Below, piece after piece: positions 16,514-24,660 of a stretch of 51,343 bases of DNA. Location of the stretch: assembly GCA_017656135.1 (NCBI GenBank), contig JACDOJ010000009.1, positions 1 to 51,343 on the forward strand, given 5' to 3'. The position numbers were made by a program, and so were the translations under genes. The notes below the pieces were generated by a model. It was not told the origin of the DNA. It worked only from the letters and a program-made list of their open reading frames with translations, and searched no databases. The stretch's first letter is position 1. Every line of letters begins with the position of its first letter. The stretch comes from Bacillota bacterium (GTDB lineage: Bacteria; Bacillota; UBA5301).

Positions 16514-18286
16514 ATGAAAAGAATTATGGTTATTGTTTTAACTCTGTTGTCTATTTTCGCCTACCCGGTTTTGGCCAGCACCAAAGCGTCTGACATAGAA
16601 CCGATTGTGGTGGTAGTAACTGGTTCCCTGCTTCCTGCAATGGAGGAGGAAACCCCTGCTGTGGTCCAGACCATTCCTCCGGAGGTTGTCCAAGCTGCCG
16701 AGGATCTGCCGCAGCTTCTTGCAGACCACGTGGGCATAGACTTGCATGCAAATAGGCCTACCCCTGGAGGAGTAGCCACTTTACGGATTTGGGGTAGCAC
16801 TCCCACTCAGGTCTTGGTCTTGCTGGATGGGGTTCCTTTAAATACCCCCTGGGATGGCATGGTTGATCTGAGCCTGCTTCCTTTAGACGCGGTGGAACGG
16901 ATTGAGGTGCAAAAAGGCGGCTCTTCCTCCCTTTATGGGAACGCAGCCGTTGGCGGTGTGGTCAATATCATCACCAAGAAAGGATTCAAACCACAAAATG
17001 AAGTTCAGGTGGCGGCAGGTAGCTACAATGAGAAAGAATTGGCCGTCACTACCGCCGGACCTGTGGACGAAGTCACCTACTACCGGCTTAATGTAGGTAC
17101 AGACAGCGGGGAAGGGCCACAGGAACACTCCGCCTACCGGCATAATACGCTCTTTGCCTCTTTGGACAGAGACCTCAGCGAGTATGCGACTGCTTCCTTC
17201 ACCATACTCGGCTATGATGCTGATGTGCAAATCCCCCCAATCCCCTGGGGGCCAGGAGAACAGGGTAACCAACGTTTCCGGCTGACAGGCCACTACTCCT
17301 ATGAAGATTTGACCGGCTTGACCTGGAAAGGGGCGCTCTGGCTGGATTCCGACCACCTCACCTATGAGACTGAGACTGAACAATCCGACCACCGTCTCGC
17401 GACTTTGGGCTACAGCCTGATCCGGAGTAAATCTGATGAAGACGGCGGAATCAGTTTAGCCACAGATGGCTTGGTAACCCGAGTCAATAGTACCAATGTG
17501 GTGGGCCAGAAAACCATCACCAATCAAGGGATATTCGCCGAAAAAACCGGCCAACTTGCAGACTGGAACTACTCGGTCAGCGGCCGGTTGGATTTGCACT
17601 CCAACTTTGGTCTGCACCTTTCTCCGCGGCTTGGTTTCTCCCGGCCTCTGTCAGGTGGGACCTTCAAGGTCAACCTGGGTTCCTCCTTTAAAGCACCGAC
17701 AGCCAATGACCTCTATTGGGAGAGCACATACGGGTCCGGAAACCCTAACCTCAGCCCGGAGCGAGCCTGGAGCCTGGAGGCACAATACCTGAGGGTTCGG
17801 TCAAGCTGGGAGTGGAGCGTGGCCGCATTTTACCGCTATGTGCAGGATATGATCGCTTGGCCCTATGACGAAACTGCTGGTAAATGGGTTGCTCAGAACA
17901 TCGATGAGATGAAGGTAAAAGGCACAGAGCTTTCGGCCAGCCGCACCCTGGGAAAGACCCTGAAATTGACGGGGAATCTGACCTTGCTCTCAGCGGAAGG
18001 GGCTGCCGTTGCTGTTAATCCGCTGGCTCCGGTGGAGTACTCTCTGGGCCTATGCTATACGCCTTCGACCCGCTTGAGAACAGACCTCAAACTGCGGGGA
18101 GCGGGGCAACGTTACAACGGGGTGGCAGCCTATACTGTCGTTGATAGCAGTGTAGCATACACCCTTAACCCTCAAACCCGACTCACACTGTCTATCACTA
18201 ACCTGATGAATGAGGAGTACCAGCTCAATGAAGGTTATACCATGCCCGGGCGGCGCATCCAAGCAGGAGTCACCTACTCCTTCTAA
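16514..18286 (+). CDS. btuB: TonB-dependent outer membrane receptor, BtuB-like (cobalamin uptake)
   Basis: 590 residues. Signal peptide 1-22 (...YPVLAS), a TonB-box-like IVVVVTGS at ~31-38, then the plug domain with GVATLRIWGSTPTQVLVLLD, VERIEVQKGGSSSLYGNAAVGGVVNIITKKG, and a beta-barrel with repeated aromatic strand ends. The last strand, RIQAGVTYSF, ends in Phe as BAM substrates do. The B12 riboswitch immediately upstream makes a corrinoid the likely ligand. ATG 16514 is preferred to TTG 16511 from the SD TGGAGGTA at 16501-16508. The 3' end overlaps the tonB gene. Confidence 0.92.
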   Translation: MKRIMVIVLTLLSIFAYPVLASTKASDIEPIVVVVTGSLLPAMEEETPAVVQTIPPEVVQAAEDLPQLLADHVGIDLHANRPTPGGVATLRIWGSTPTQVLVLLDGVPLNTPWDGMVDLSLLPLDAVERIEVQKGGSSSLYGNAAVGGVVNIITKKGFKPQNEVQVAAGSYNEKELAVTTAGPVDEVTYYRLNVGTDSGEGPQEHSAYRHNTLFASLDRDLSEYATASFTILGYDADVQIPPIPWGPGEQGNQRFRLTGHYSYEDLTGLTWKGALWLDSDHLTYETETEQSDHRLATLGYSLIRSKSDEDGGISLATDGLVTRVNSTNVVGQKTITNQGIFAEKTGQLADWNYSVSGRLDLHSNFGLHLSPRLGFSRPLSGGTFKVNLGSSFKAPTANDLYWESTYGSGNPNLSPERAWSLEAQYLRVRSSWEWSVAAFYRYVQDMIAWPYDETAGKWVAQNIDEMKVKGTELSASRTLGKTLKLTGNLTLLSAEGAAVAVNPLAPVEYSLGLCYTPSTRLRTDLKLRGAGQRYNGVAAYTVVDSSVAYTLNPQTRLTLSITNLMNEEYQLNEGYTMPGRRIQAGVTYSF

Positions 18287-19280
18287 TAAGAGGACGAAGG
18301 GCTGGCCAGACTGGGTCTGGCTGGCCCTCTCCGCCTTTTTGCACATTGTCATCCTATCTGTATTGCCTGTACCTTCTGTGATCTCGCTGCCTTCTACTCG
18401 TGAGTCAGACCTTCAGGTGGTGCAGCTTTACACTCTGCCCGTAGAGCCAAAGCTGCCTACTCCGATTGCCGTAGACATACCGGGAGTTGCAAAAACTGAG
18501 CCGGTTAAACCCAAAGAGCCTATAGAACCTAATGAACCCAAAGAACCCCAAAAACCAAAACAGACTGAAGAACCCAAAGAACCTGTAGAGGAAAACTGGC
18601 AGCTTCCCCCGGTGCTTCCTTTGGAAGCCTTATATTTGCCGGAGAAACCAGTCTCAGAGCGGACGCAACCGAAGAAACAGCCCGAGCGGGCAAAACCGGT
18701 GAAAGAACCCGAAACACCTCAGCCGGAACAGTTAAGCCAAGAGCAACCGGAACCTAAACCTGAATTCGAGCTTAAAACCGAGCTTAATTCAGAGTCTGCA
18801 CCACTCTCTGAACTGCCGCCTGAACCACCGCCTGAACCACCACTCCTGCCGAAACCACTGCCGCTGTCAGAATCTGCATCACCGCCAAAATTGGAACCAG
18901 GGCAGCAACCACCGCAACAGCCACCCCTTGAACCGGGGCCGGGAACTAATCGGGAAGCTGATTCAGAACCGCATCGAGAATTGAAGCCAGAAGCAAAGGA
19001 AGAGAGCTGCTACTATCCTCCGACCGTGGTCAAGCGCATTGAACCTATATACCCTCTCCGGGCGCGGAGGAGGGGCTGGAGCGGCGAAGTCTCTCTTCTA
19101 GTTGCGGTTTCCCCTGAGGGCCGGGTGGAAGATGTTCAGGTGGTGGAGACCAGCGGTTACTCCATCTTGGATGCTGCAGCTAGCGAAGCTGTCAAAGGGT
19201 GGGTGTTTTCCCCTGCCAAACAAGGGGAGCAACCTGTTGAGGGAGAAGTCCCAGTAGTCATCAAATTTGTGTGCCAATAA
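18228..19280 (+). CDS. tonB: TonB energy-transducing protein with long Pro/Glu-rich linker
   Basis: 350 residues. An N-terminal membrane anchor (WVWLALSAFLHIVILSVLPV) is followed by roughly 180 residues dominated by P, E and K in repeats such as EPKEP and PEPPPEPP, which would span the periplasm. The C-terminal TonB domain has YPLRARRRGWSGEVSLLVAV, the VVETSGYSILDAAA core, and WVFSPAKQGEQPVEGEVPV. It passes proton-motive-force energy to the receptor upstream. The start is uncertain: ATG 18228 has GAGGAG 10 bases upstream, within the receptor's last codons (59-bp overlap); ATG 18210 is also in frame. No exbB or exbD lies in the window, so they must be elsewhere. Confidence 0.88.
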   Translation: MKVIPCPGGASKQESPTPSNKRTKGWPDWVWLALSAFLHIVILSVLPVPSVISLPSTRESDLQVVQLYTLPVEPKLPTPIAVDIPGVAKTEPVKPKEPIEPNEPKEPQKPKQTEEPKEPVEENWQLPPVLPLEALYLPEKPVSERTQPKKQPERAKPVKEPETPQPEQLSQEQPEPKPEFELKTELNSESAPLSELPPEPPPEPPLLPKPLPLSESASPPKLEPGQQPPQQPPLEPGPGTNREADSEPHRELKPEAKEESCYYPPTVVKRIEPIYPLRARRRGWSGEVSLLVAVSPEGRVEDVQVVETSGYSILDAAASEAVKGWVFSPAKQGEQPVEGEVPVVIKFVCQ

Positions 19281-19383
19281 GTTTCAGAGTAGCATTATTG
19301 CGGTATTTGTCGTTGCTGCTGACAGGAATCAGAAAAAAAGAGCCGAATTATCTAGGGCACTTCTCTTGGAAAGGCGAGATTAA

Positions 19384-20790
19384 ATGAAGCAGACCAAAAG
19401 GCAGGACTTTACCGAAGGAAATATACCAAAACATCTGCTGAAATTTGCTATACCCATGTTTTTGGGCAACCTTTTTCAAGCACTGTATAATACAGTGGAT
19501 ACCATTTGGGTCGGCCGGTTCCTGGGGCCGGAAGCCCTCGGCGCTGTATCCGTAGGTTTTCCCATTATCTTTGCTCTGGTTTCCCTGGTTATGGGGATTG
19601 GTATGGGGACTACGGTGTTAGTCTCCCAGTATGCCGGGGCCAGGCAATGGGATGAGGTGCGCAGGGTAGTAATTAACTCCTTTTCCCTGTTATCACTAGC
19701 GGGTTTAGCTGTTTCGCTAATTGGCTATTCTTTCAATGAGGCCTTGCTTCGGTTGGTGAATACGCCAGAAGTGCTGATCCCCCTGGCTTCTTCATACATT
19801 AGCGTGTTCTTTTCGGGCCTTCTGTTTATGTTCGTTTTCAACGTCATGGGTGCGATTCTGCGGGGATTGGGCGACTCCAAAACACCGCTGCGGTTCCTGA
19901 TCGTAGCCACAGTGACCAACATCATCCTGGACCCCTTGTTCATCTTTGGTATCGGTCCCCTCCCCAGGATGGAGGTGGCGGGAGCGGCTTTGGCCACAGT
20001 CATTGCCCAGGGAATTTCGGCGGTCCTAGCAGTCCGCCACGTGTATAAGGTCAACGGGCTCTTGAGCATAAATATTGCCGACTACAAGCTGGACCGGGAA
20101 TTAACCCTCCTTACACTGAGAATTGGTATCCCCGCGGGGCTCCAGCAGACGGTGGTATCTCTGGGAGCTTTGGTCCTGATGTCGATTGTCAACGGGTTTG
20201 GCGAGATAGTTGTGGCCGGTTATGGGGTCGGGGTGCGCCTGGATCAGTTTGCGTTCATGCCTTCCATGTCAGTGAGCATGGCCGTTTCTGCTGTGGTCGG
20301 GCAGAACCTGGGTGCAGGCAACGAGGACCGGGCCCATCTGGCCCTGCGGTGGGCGCTCATCCTGGCCGGCGGCATTGCCCTGGTTATTGCTCTGGGAATG
20401 CAGTTCTTAGCTTGGCCTATTTCCAGCGTCTTTACCAGAGATCCCGGCGTTCTGGCTCATTCCACCGAATACCTTAGGATTATCTCCCTTAGCTATGTCT
20501 TCTTGGCTTCGCTATTTTCCTTGACCGGTTTCCTACGGGGGGCCGGGGACACCGTGCCTCCGATGTTGATAACCCTGGTGTCTCTGTGGTTTGTGCGGAT
20601 TCCACTGGCTAAATACCTCTCGTTGATTTGGGGCAGCAGAGGCATCTGGATTGGCATCGCCATTAGCCCCGTGATTGGCCTAACCCTTTCGGTGTTATAC
20701 TACTTTAAAGGGGCCTGGCGCAGCAAAGTGGTTACCAGACCCCCAGTTCTAAAGGGAAGCCGAAGTATTAACGCCCCCTTGGAGCGGTAA
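19384..20790 (+). CDS. MATE family multidrug/cation antiporter
   Basis: 468 residues with about 12 hydrophobic segments in two similar halves. It starts with FTEGNIPKHLLKFAIPMFLGNLFQALYN and contains VDTIWVGRFLGPEALGAV and the second-half equivalent GYGVGVRLDQFAFMPSMSVSMAVSAVVGQNLGAG, both typical of the NorM/DinF-like MatE fold. Exports organic cations or metabolites in exchange for Na+ or H+. SD GGAAAGGCGAG lies just before ATG 19384. Its 3' end overlaps the convergent TetR gene by 23 bp. Whether that regulator controls it is not shown; no palindrome like the one at 22797 precedes it. Confidence 0.92.
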   Translation: MKQTKRQDFTEGNIPKHLLKFAIPMFLGNLFQALYNTVDTIWVGRFLGPEALGAVSVGFPIIFALVSLVMGIGMGTTVLVSQYAGARQWDEVRRVVINSFSLLSLAGLAVSLIGYSFNEALLRLVNTPEVLIPLASSYISVFFSGLLFMFVFNVMGAILRGLGDSKTPLRFLIVATVTNIILDPLFIFGIGPLPRMEVAGAALATVIAQGISAVLAVRHVYKVNGLLSINIADYKLDRELTLLTLRIGIPAGLQQTVVSLGALVLMSIVNGFGEIVVAGYGVGVRLDQFAFMPSMSVSMAVSAVVGQNLGAGNEDRAHLALRWALILAGGIALVIALGMQFLAWPISSVFTRDPGVLAHSTEYLRIISLSYVFLASLFSLTGFLRGAGDTVPPMLITLVSLWFVRIPLAKYLSLIWGSRGIWIGIAISPVIGLTLSVLYYFKGAWRSKVVTRPPVLKGSRSINAPLER

Positions 20791-21349
20791 TACCTGCCAA
20801 GAGAAGTCTTTTTAGTTGTTCGCTGGCTGTAGAGGGGTCAATCCCCTCATCTAATATTAATGAATCCAGAGCAAGAACCATGATCGCCCCGAAGAGGGTG
20901 TGGACCGCTACCTCTGGCTGCAAATCGTCTGTGATCGAGCCTTCTGCTTTTCCCTGGTCGATGATGCTCGTCATCAGTTGAGTGTACTCCAGATGGAGCA
21001 TTTTGACTTCCTGACGCCACCGTTGTTCCGGACCTTCACTGAGGAGAAGCCGGACCAGGTCCTGTTCCTCCTGAACAAAGCGGAGGTGTTCATCAATGGC
21101 AGCTCCAAGTTTCTGGGGAAACGCCAGGGGGCTTTCAGCAATCCGGGCCAGGGATAACAGCCATTTCTTCATCCCTGTGTTCACTGTGTAGATGAAGAGC
21201 TCCCGCTTGCTGTTAAAATGATAGAAGATCGTCCCTTTGGCTATCCCTGCCTTCAACGCAATGTCATCGATACTGGTCCGCTCATATCCTTGTTGAGCGA
21301 AAAGGGTTACCGCAGCCTGTGCAATGCTATCTTTTGTGGTATCAGCCAA
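20768..21349 (-). CDS. TetR family transcriptional repressor
   Basis: 193 residues. The N-terminal helix-turn-helix is clear: IAQAAVTLFAQQGYERTSIDDIALKAGIAKGTIFYHFNSKRELF (residues ~9-52). The ligand-binding C-terminal half is of the ordinary all-helical type. TTG 21349 is used; AGAGG lies 9 bases upstream and ATG codons at 21354 and 21357 are out of frame. It lies 32 bases downstream of the radical SAM gene on the same strand, so the two form an operon. The perfect palindrome at 22797-22820 before that operon is the obvious operator, implying autoregulation. Confidence 0.9.
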   Translation of the reverse strand: MADTTKDSIAQAAVTLFAQQGYERTSIDDIALKAGIAKGTIFYHFNSKRELFIYTVNTGMKKWLLSLARIAESPLAFPQKLGAAIDEHLRFVQEEQDLVRLLLSEGPEQRWRQEVKMLHLEYTQLMTSIIDQGKAEGSITDDLQPEVAVHTLFGAIMVLALDSLILDEGIDPSTASEQLKRLLLAGITAPRGR

Positions 21350-21381
21350 CGCATCATGCCTCTTTTCTTACTCCTTCAAAC

Positions 21382-22770
21382 TTAGTTGCTATTCGCGGTA
21401 CGCAGCACTTTCTCCTTTCCGGAAGCAAGATTTGGGAAATCTCTTTCCCATAAGGGCCTGGAGATTTGGTCCCATTCTTTGGCGTAACCCTGCAGCTCGT
21501 GGGCTAATAATTCTGGGTCAACCTTGTTGTGGCACTGGGTCGGTGTTGCCCCTGATTCTTTGACAATTTCCGGGAGCTGGTTCGGATTGTCTAAAAGAGG
21601 GCAGGGGCGAAGTAGGTTTTCATTGAAGGGCTGTCGTCTTTGGTAAGCTTTGAACAGTGGGGATTGCAGAGCTTCAACCAAAGAGACTTCCTCGATATTA
21701 CAGGTGGCGTAGTGGATGAAGGCGCACGGCTCCACATCTCCGGCCGCATTAATATGAAGGTAGCGTTTGCCTCCGGCTATGCAGCCATTGCTATAGGGTC
21801 CGTCGTTCCAGAAGTCCACCAGCAAAATGGGTTTGGACTTGCGAAAGCTGTGAATCTGATTGTAAATATATTTTCTCTGAGCTGGCGTGGCCATGTAATC
21901 CAGATCCACGTCTTTGCCAATGGGAATGTAGGTGAAATACCAGCCCCAGACAGCCCCCTTCTTGACCATGAAGTCAACAAACTCTTCGGAACCCACTTCT
22001 TCAGTGTTCAGCCGGGTGTAAGTTACCGAATAACCAAAGGGGACGCCCCCTTCCCGCAAGAGGTCCATGGAGTCCATGATCCGTTGGAAGACGCCTTTGC
22101 CTCGTCGCTCATCAGTACGCTTCTCAAAACCCTCCAGGCTGATGGCCATGGTGACATTGCCGACTTGTTGCAGCTCTGAAACCAGTTCTTCGTCAATGAG
22201 GGTACCGTTTGTAAAGAGGTGAAATGCCATTTCAGGATGTTTCTGCGCCAACGCAATGATGTCGTTACGCCGTACCAGAGGTTCGCCTCCGCTGAGGACG
22301 ACAAAGTAGATGCCCAGCTCTTTGGCTTCTGTAAAGATCCGGTCCAAGGTTTCAAAACTTAGGTTGTCATTTTTTTGGTAATCGCCGGCCCAACACCCGG
22401 TGCATGAAAGGTTACAGGCGCTGGTGGGGTCGACCAGTAAAGCAAAGGGCACCGAAACCCCAATTTCCTTGGCCTTTCTGTGTTGGACGGGAATGCCTTT
22501 AAGGCCGGCCTTGACGATGAAGTTTAGGAGCAAGGTTTCTAGGATCTTGGGGTTGGTGGTCTTGGCAACGCGGTCGATCAGTTGGTACCAGTTGCTGTCA
22601 GGATTGGACAAATGGGGTGAAACAGCCTCCAGGTTGCGCTTGTGGTTCTCCTCCCGAGCCAATTTGGAAAGCAAATTGATGAGCCTTCCCAAATTGGAGA
22701 GATCCTTGGCCGCCATCCTGATTGCCCCTCTGATGACTTCCTCGGAGACAAATTCCTGAAAGGTATTCAT
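21382..22770 (-). CDS. Radical SAM protein with SPASM-like C-terminus
   Basis: 462 residues. The radical SAM 4Fe-4S cluster motif is C-x3-C-x2-C in SACNLSCTGCWAG (Cys119, 123, 126), with the GGEPL motif (VVLSGGEPLVRR) following. A C-terminal region with cysteines in GCIAGGKRYLHINAAGDVEPCAF and LRPCPLL suggests auxiliary Fe-S binding as in SPASM-type enzymes. About 110 mostly helical residues precede the core. The substrate is unknown; HpnH-like and peptide-modifying enzymes share this layout. ATG 22770 is chosen from the SD GGGGGGAG at 22778-22786. Expression is probably controlled by the TetR protein encoded next. Confidence 0.85.
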   Translation of the reverse strand: MNTFQEFVSEEVIRGAIRMAAKDLSNLGRLINLLSKLAREENHKRNLEAVSPHLSNPDSNWYQLIDRVAKTTNPKILETLLLNFIVKAGLKGIPVQHRKAKEIGVSVPFALLVDPTSACNLSCTGCWAGDYQKNDNLSFETLDRIFTEAKELGIYFVVLSGGEPLVRRNDIIALAQKHPEMAFHLFTNGTLIDEELVSELQQVGNVTMAISLEGFEKRTDERRGKGVFQRIMDSMDLLREGGVPFGYSVTYTRLNTEEVGSEEFVDFMVKKGAVWGWYFTYIPIGKDVDLDYMATPAQRKYIYNQIHSFRKSKPILLVDFWNDGPYSNGCIAGGKRYLHINAAGDVEPCAFIHYATCNIEEVSLVEALQSPLFKAYQRRQPFNENLLRPCPLLDNPNQLPEIVKESGATPTQCHNKVDPELLAHELQGYAKEWDQISRPLWERDFPNLASGKEKVLRTANSN

Positions 22771-22796
22771 AAAGATATCTCCCCCCAAAGAACAAA

Positions 22797-22820
22797 ATTA
22801 TACTGACCGGTCAGTATAAT
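22797..22820. promoter_or_regulatory. Perfect 24-bp palindromic TetR operator
   Basis: Half-site ATTATACTGACC (22797-22808) is followed directly by its exact reverse complement GGTCAGTATAAT (22809-22820). The core TGACCGGTCA is common among TetR-family operators. It lies 27 bases upstream of the radical SAM start codon and probably overlaps that promoter. The protein encoded at 20768-21349 is the expected ligand. Confidence 0.85.
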
Positions 22821-22878
22821 TATATGCCTTATCTGGTAAAAAAATCAAGGAAATAATGATAATGGGATAGTTTTCGTG

Positions 22879-22907
22879 TTGGAATAATCAGGGGTAAAAG
22901 GTATAAT
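22879..22907 (+). promoter_or_regulatory. Sigma-A-type promoter of the zinc transport operon
   Basis: TTGGAA (22879-22884), a 17-base spacer and TATAAT (22902-22907). Transcription would start near 22914, just upstream of the palindrome at 22921-22949. A second possible promoter, CTGAAA-17-TATAAT (-10 at 22950-22955), lies within and after that palindrome. Confidence 0.65.
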
Positions 22908-22920
22908 ATAGAATAGTACG

Positions 22921-22949
22921 GTCTAACTGAAATTTGATTTCAATTAGAC
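22921..22949. promoter_or_regulatory. Fur/Zur-family operator at the zinc operon promoter
   Basis: GTCTAACTGAAAT (22921-22933) and ATTTCAATTAGAC (22937-22949) are inverted repeats with one mismatch across a TTG spacer. The centre reads TGAAATT-T-GATTTCA, a 7-1-7 arrangement typical of Fur-family sites. The operon ends in a Fur-family gene, so metal-dependent feedback repression is the natural reading. Confidence 0.75.
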
Positions 22950-22973
22950 TATAATATACTCGGAGGTGTTAAT

Positions 22974-23879
22974 ATGCGCCGCATTCGGCTATCCTTGTTT
23001 GTCTTGGTCCTACTAATTATTGCGGTAGCGTTCCAGTGGGCGGATTACCAACCAGTGCGAGCCCAGGAAAAAGTCCAGGTAGTGACGACCTTAGCCCTGA
23101 TCGGGGACTGGGTCAAGGAGGTCGGTGGCCCCTACGTTGAAGTCCACAGCCTGGTTTCCGGCAAATCAAATCCCCACACCTTCGAGCCAACAATCAAGGA
23201 CATAACCTTGCTCCAGAAGGCAGACCTTTTCATTGAAATCGGTTTGGGCCTGGAGGTCTGGAGCGATAAGCTGGTGGCCAGCAGCTTCAACTCTGACCTG
23301 GTCCGGTTGACCCTTTCCGACAAACTTTCTGTTTGCAGATTCGGTCCGATGGAGCACAAACTCGGCCAAAGGCGGCACACCGTCTGTAATCCTCATATTT
23401 GGCTGGCAGAGCCGGAAGTGACCCAGTCTATATCCGTCATCGCTGATTACCTGGCCGAACTGTTGCCTGCCCAGGCCGAGTACTTCCGAGCCGGCGCCAT
23501 AAAATACAGCGATCAAATCAGTGAGCTTTTCGGCAGATATAAGCAGCTGGCTGAAGGGCGCAACTTAAGCCTCTTGACTGTCGTCCCCACTTATTCCTTT
23601 CTCCTGAAGTACTTGGGGATTACCGAAATTGGCCCCTTAGTCAGCGGTCACGGTGAACAGCCCTCAGCCAAGGAGGTTGCCCAGTTGGCTGATAAAGCCA
23701 GAAAAGCCAAGGCGGTTGCTGTCATTTCCGAAGCCAACTACGACCACGGTTTTGGCCGGATTATAGCCGAAGAAACCGGTCTCCCTCTGGTCAATTTGGA
23801 GCCTACCCCCAGACCAGGCCAGAGTTACCTGGAATTTCTCAAAGAAAACCTGCGCACCTTGTTTGCTGCGCTGGATTAG
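22974..23879 (+). CDS. znuA: Zinc/manganese ABC transporter substrate-binding protein (ZnuA-like)
   Basis: 301 residues, cluster A-I metal-binding protein of the periplasm. Signal peptide ~1-30. Expected metal-ligand regions are NPHTFEP (His ~67), NPHIWLA (His ~141) and a late acidic site near ISEANYDHG (~251). At the place where the family normally has its third ligand, a His before the Y-F/L helix, the sequence reads VVPTYSFLLKYLG, with no His. The loop between the first two ligands is short (GPMEHKLGQRRHTVC), not His-rich. ATG 22974 with SD GGAGG 22962-22966. First gene of the znuACB-zur operon. Confidence 0.88.
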   Translation: MRRIRLSLFVLVLLIIAVAFQWADYQPVRAQEKVQVVTTLALIGDWVKEVGGPYVEVHSLVSGKSNPHTFEPTIKDITLLQKADLFIEIGLGLEVWSDKLVASSFNSDLVRLTLSDKLSVCRFGPMEHKLGQRRHTVCNPHIWLAEPEVTQSISVIADYLAELLPAQAEYFRAGAIKYSDQISELFGRYKQLAEGRNLSLLTVVPTYSFLLKYLGITEIGPLVSGHGEQPSAKEVAQLADKARKAKAVAVISEANYDHGFGRIIAEETGLPLVNLEPTPRPGQSYLEFLKENLRTLFAALD

Positions 23880-23889
23880 GGGTGTGAAG

Positions 23890-24660
23890 ATGATTGAATT
23901 CAGAGGGGTTTGGGCCGGATACGGCCGGACGACGGTTTTGACCGATGTCAGCTTCGCTGTTAAAGAGGGGGAGTTCACAGTCTTCATTGGACCTAACGGC
24001 TCAGGCAAGAGCACCCTGCTTAAGACCGTGTTAGGCCTGGTTCCTGTTCTAAAAGGCGAAGTACGGGTCATGGGGTACACCGGCCATCAGGTGGTGAAGG
24101 CTCGGGAACTGATCGGGTACCTACCTCAGAACAGCTCTATGGATTTAAAGTACCCAGCTACCGCCTTTGATGTGGTGTTGATGGGCAGCTACAGCAGGTT
24201 AGGTTTGCTGGCCCGCCCTGGCCGAACTGAAAAGGCTGAGGCCTTGCGCCGCTTAGAAGAGGTTGGTTTGGCCCAATTTGCTTCGATGCCTTTCGGCATT
24301 CTCAGCGGCGGGCAGAGGCAGCGGGTGCTTTTGGCCAGGGCTTTGATGGGAGACCCGAAACTCCTGCTCCTTGATGAACCTACCACCGCTTTGGATGTTT
24401 CCGCCCAGAGCGAGCTGATTGAGCTCATCACCGCTTTAAACAGGGATAAGGGGCTTACAGTGGTTATGGTGACTCACGACGTTAATTTAGTGGTCGGCCG
24501 GGCAGATAAGATTGGGTACCTGAAAAAAAGCCTGCAGGCTTATGGCCCTCCTGAGAAAGTCTTGGACTCACAGCTGCTCTCGAAGGTCTACGAAACCCAA
24601 GTCCTGGTGTTCGAACACGATGGGGAGAAACGCGTCGTAGTAGGTGATCATCATGCTTGA
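23890..24660 (+). CDS. znuC: Zinc-type ABC transporter ATP-binding protein (ZnuC-like)
   Basis: 256 residues. Walker A GPNGSGKST, Q-loop YLPQNSSMDLKYP, signature ILSGGQRQRVLLARAL, Walker B LLLLDEPTTALD and H-loop VTHD are all present. The Q-loop context and VFDVVLMG-like stretch fit metal ABC importers of the ZnuC/MntB group. ATG 23890 lies 10 bases after the preceding stop, with SD AGGGGTG. It overlaps the permease gene by 8 bp. Confidence 0.92.
   Translation: MIEFRGVWAGYGRTTVLTDVSFAVKEGEFTVFIGPNGSGKSTLLKTVLGLVPVLKGEVRVMGYTGHQVVKARELIGYLPQNSSMDLKYPATAFDVVLMGSYSRLGLLARPGRTEKAEALRRLEEVGLAQFASMPFGILSGGQRQRVLLARALMGDPKLLLLDEPTTALDVSAQSELIELITALNRDKGLTVVMVTHDVNLVVGRADKIGYLKKSLQAYGPPEKVLDSQLLSKVYETQVLVFEHDGEKRVVVGDHHA

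Noticed and set aside
18500-18960. Repetitive GAACC/CCAAA stretches as a DNA repeat or CRISPR-like array
   Set aside because: They are the codons of the Pro/Glu/Lys linker of TonB; units are irregular and in frame, with no spacers.
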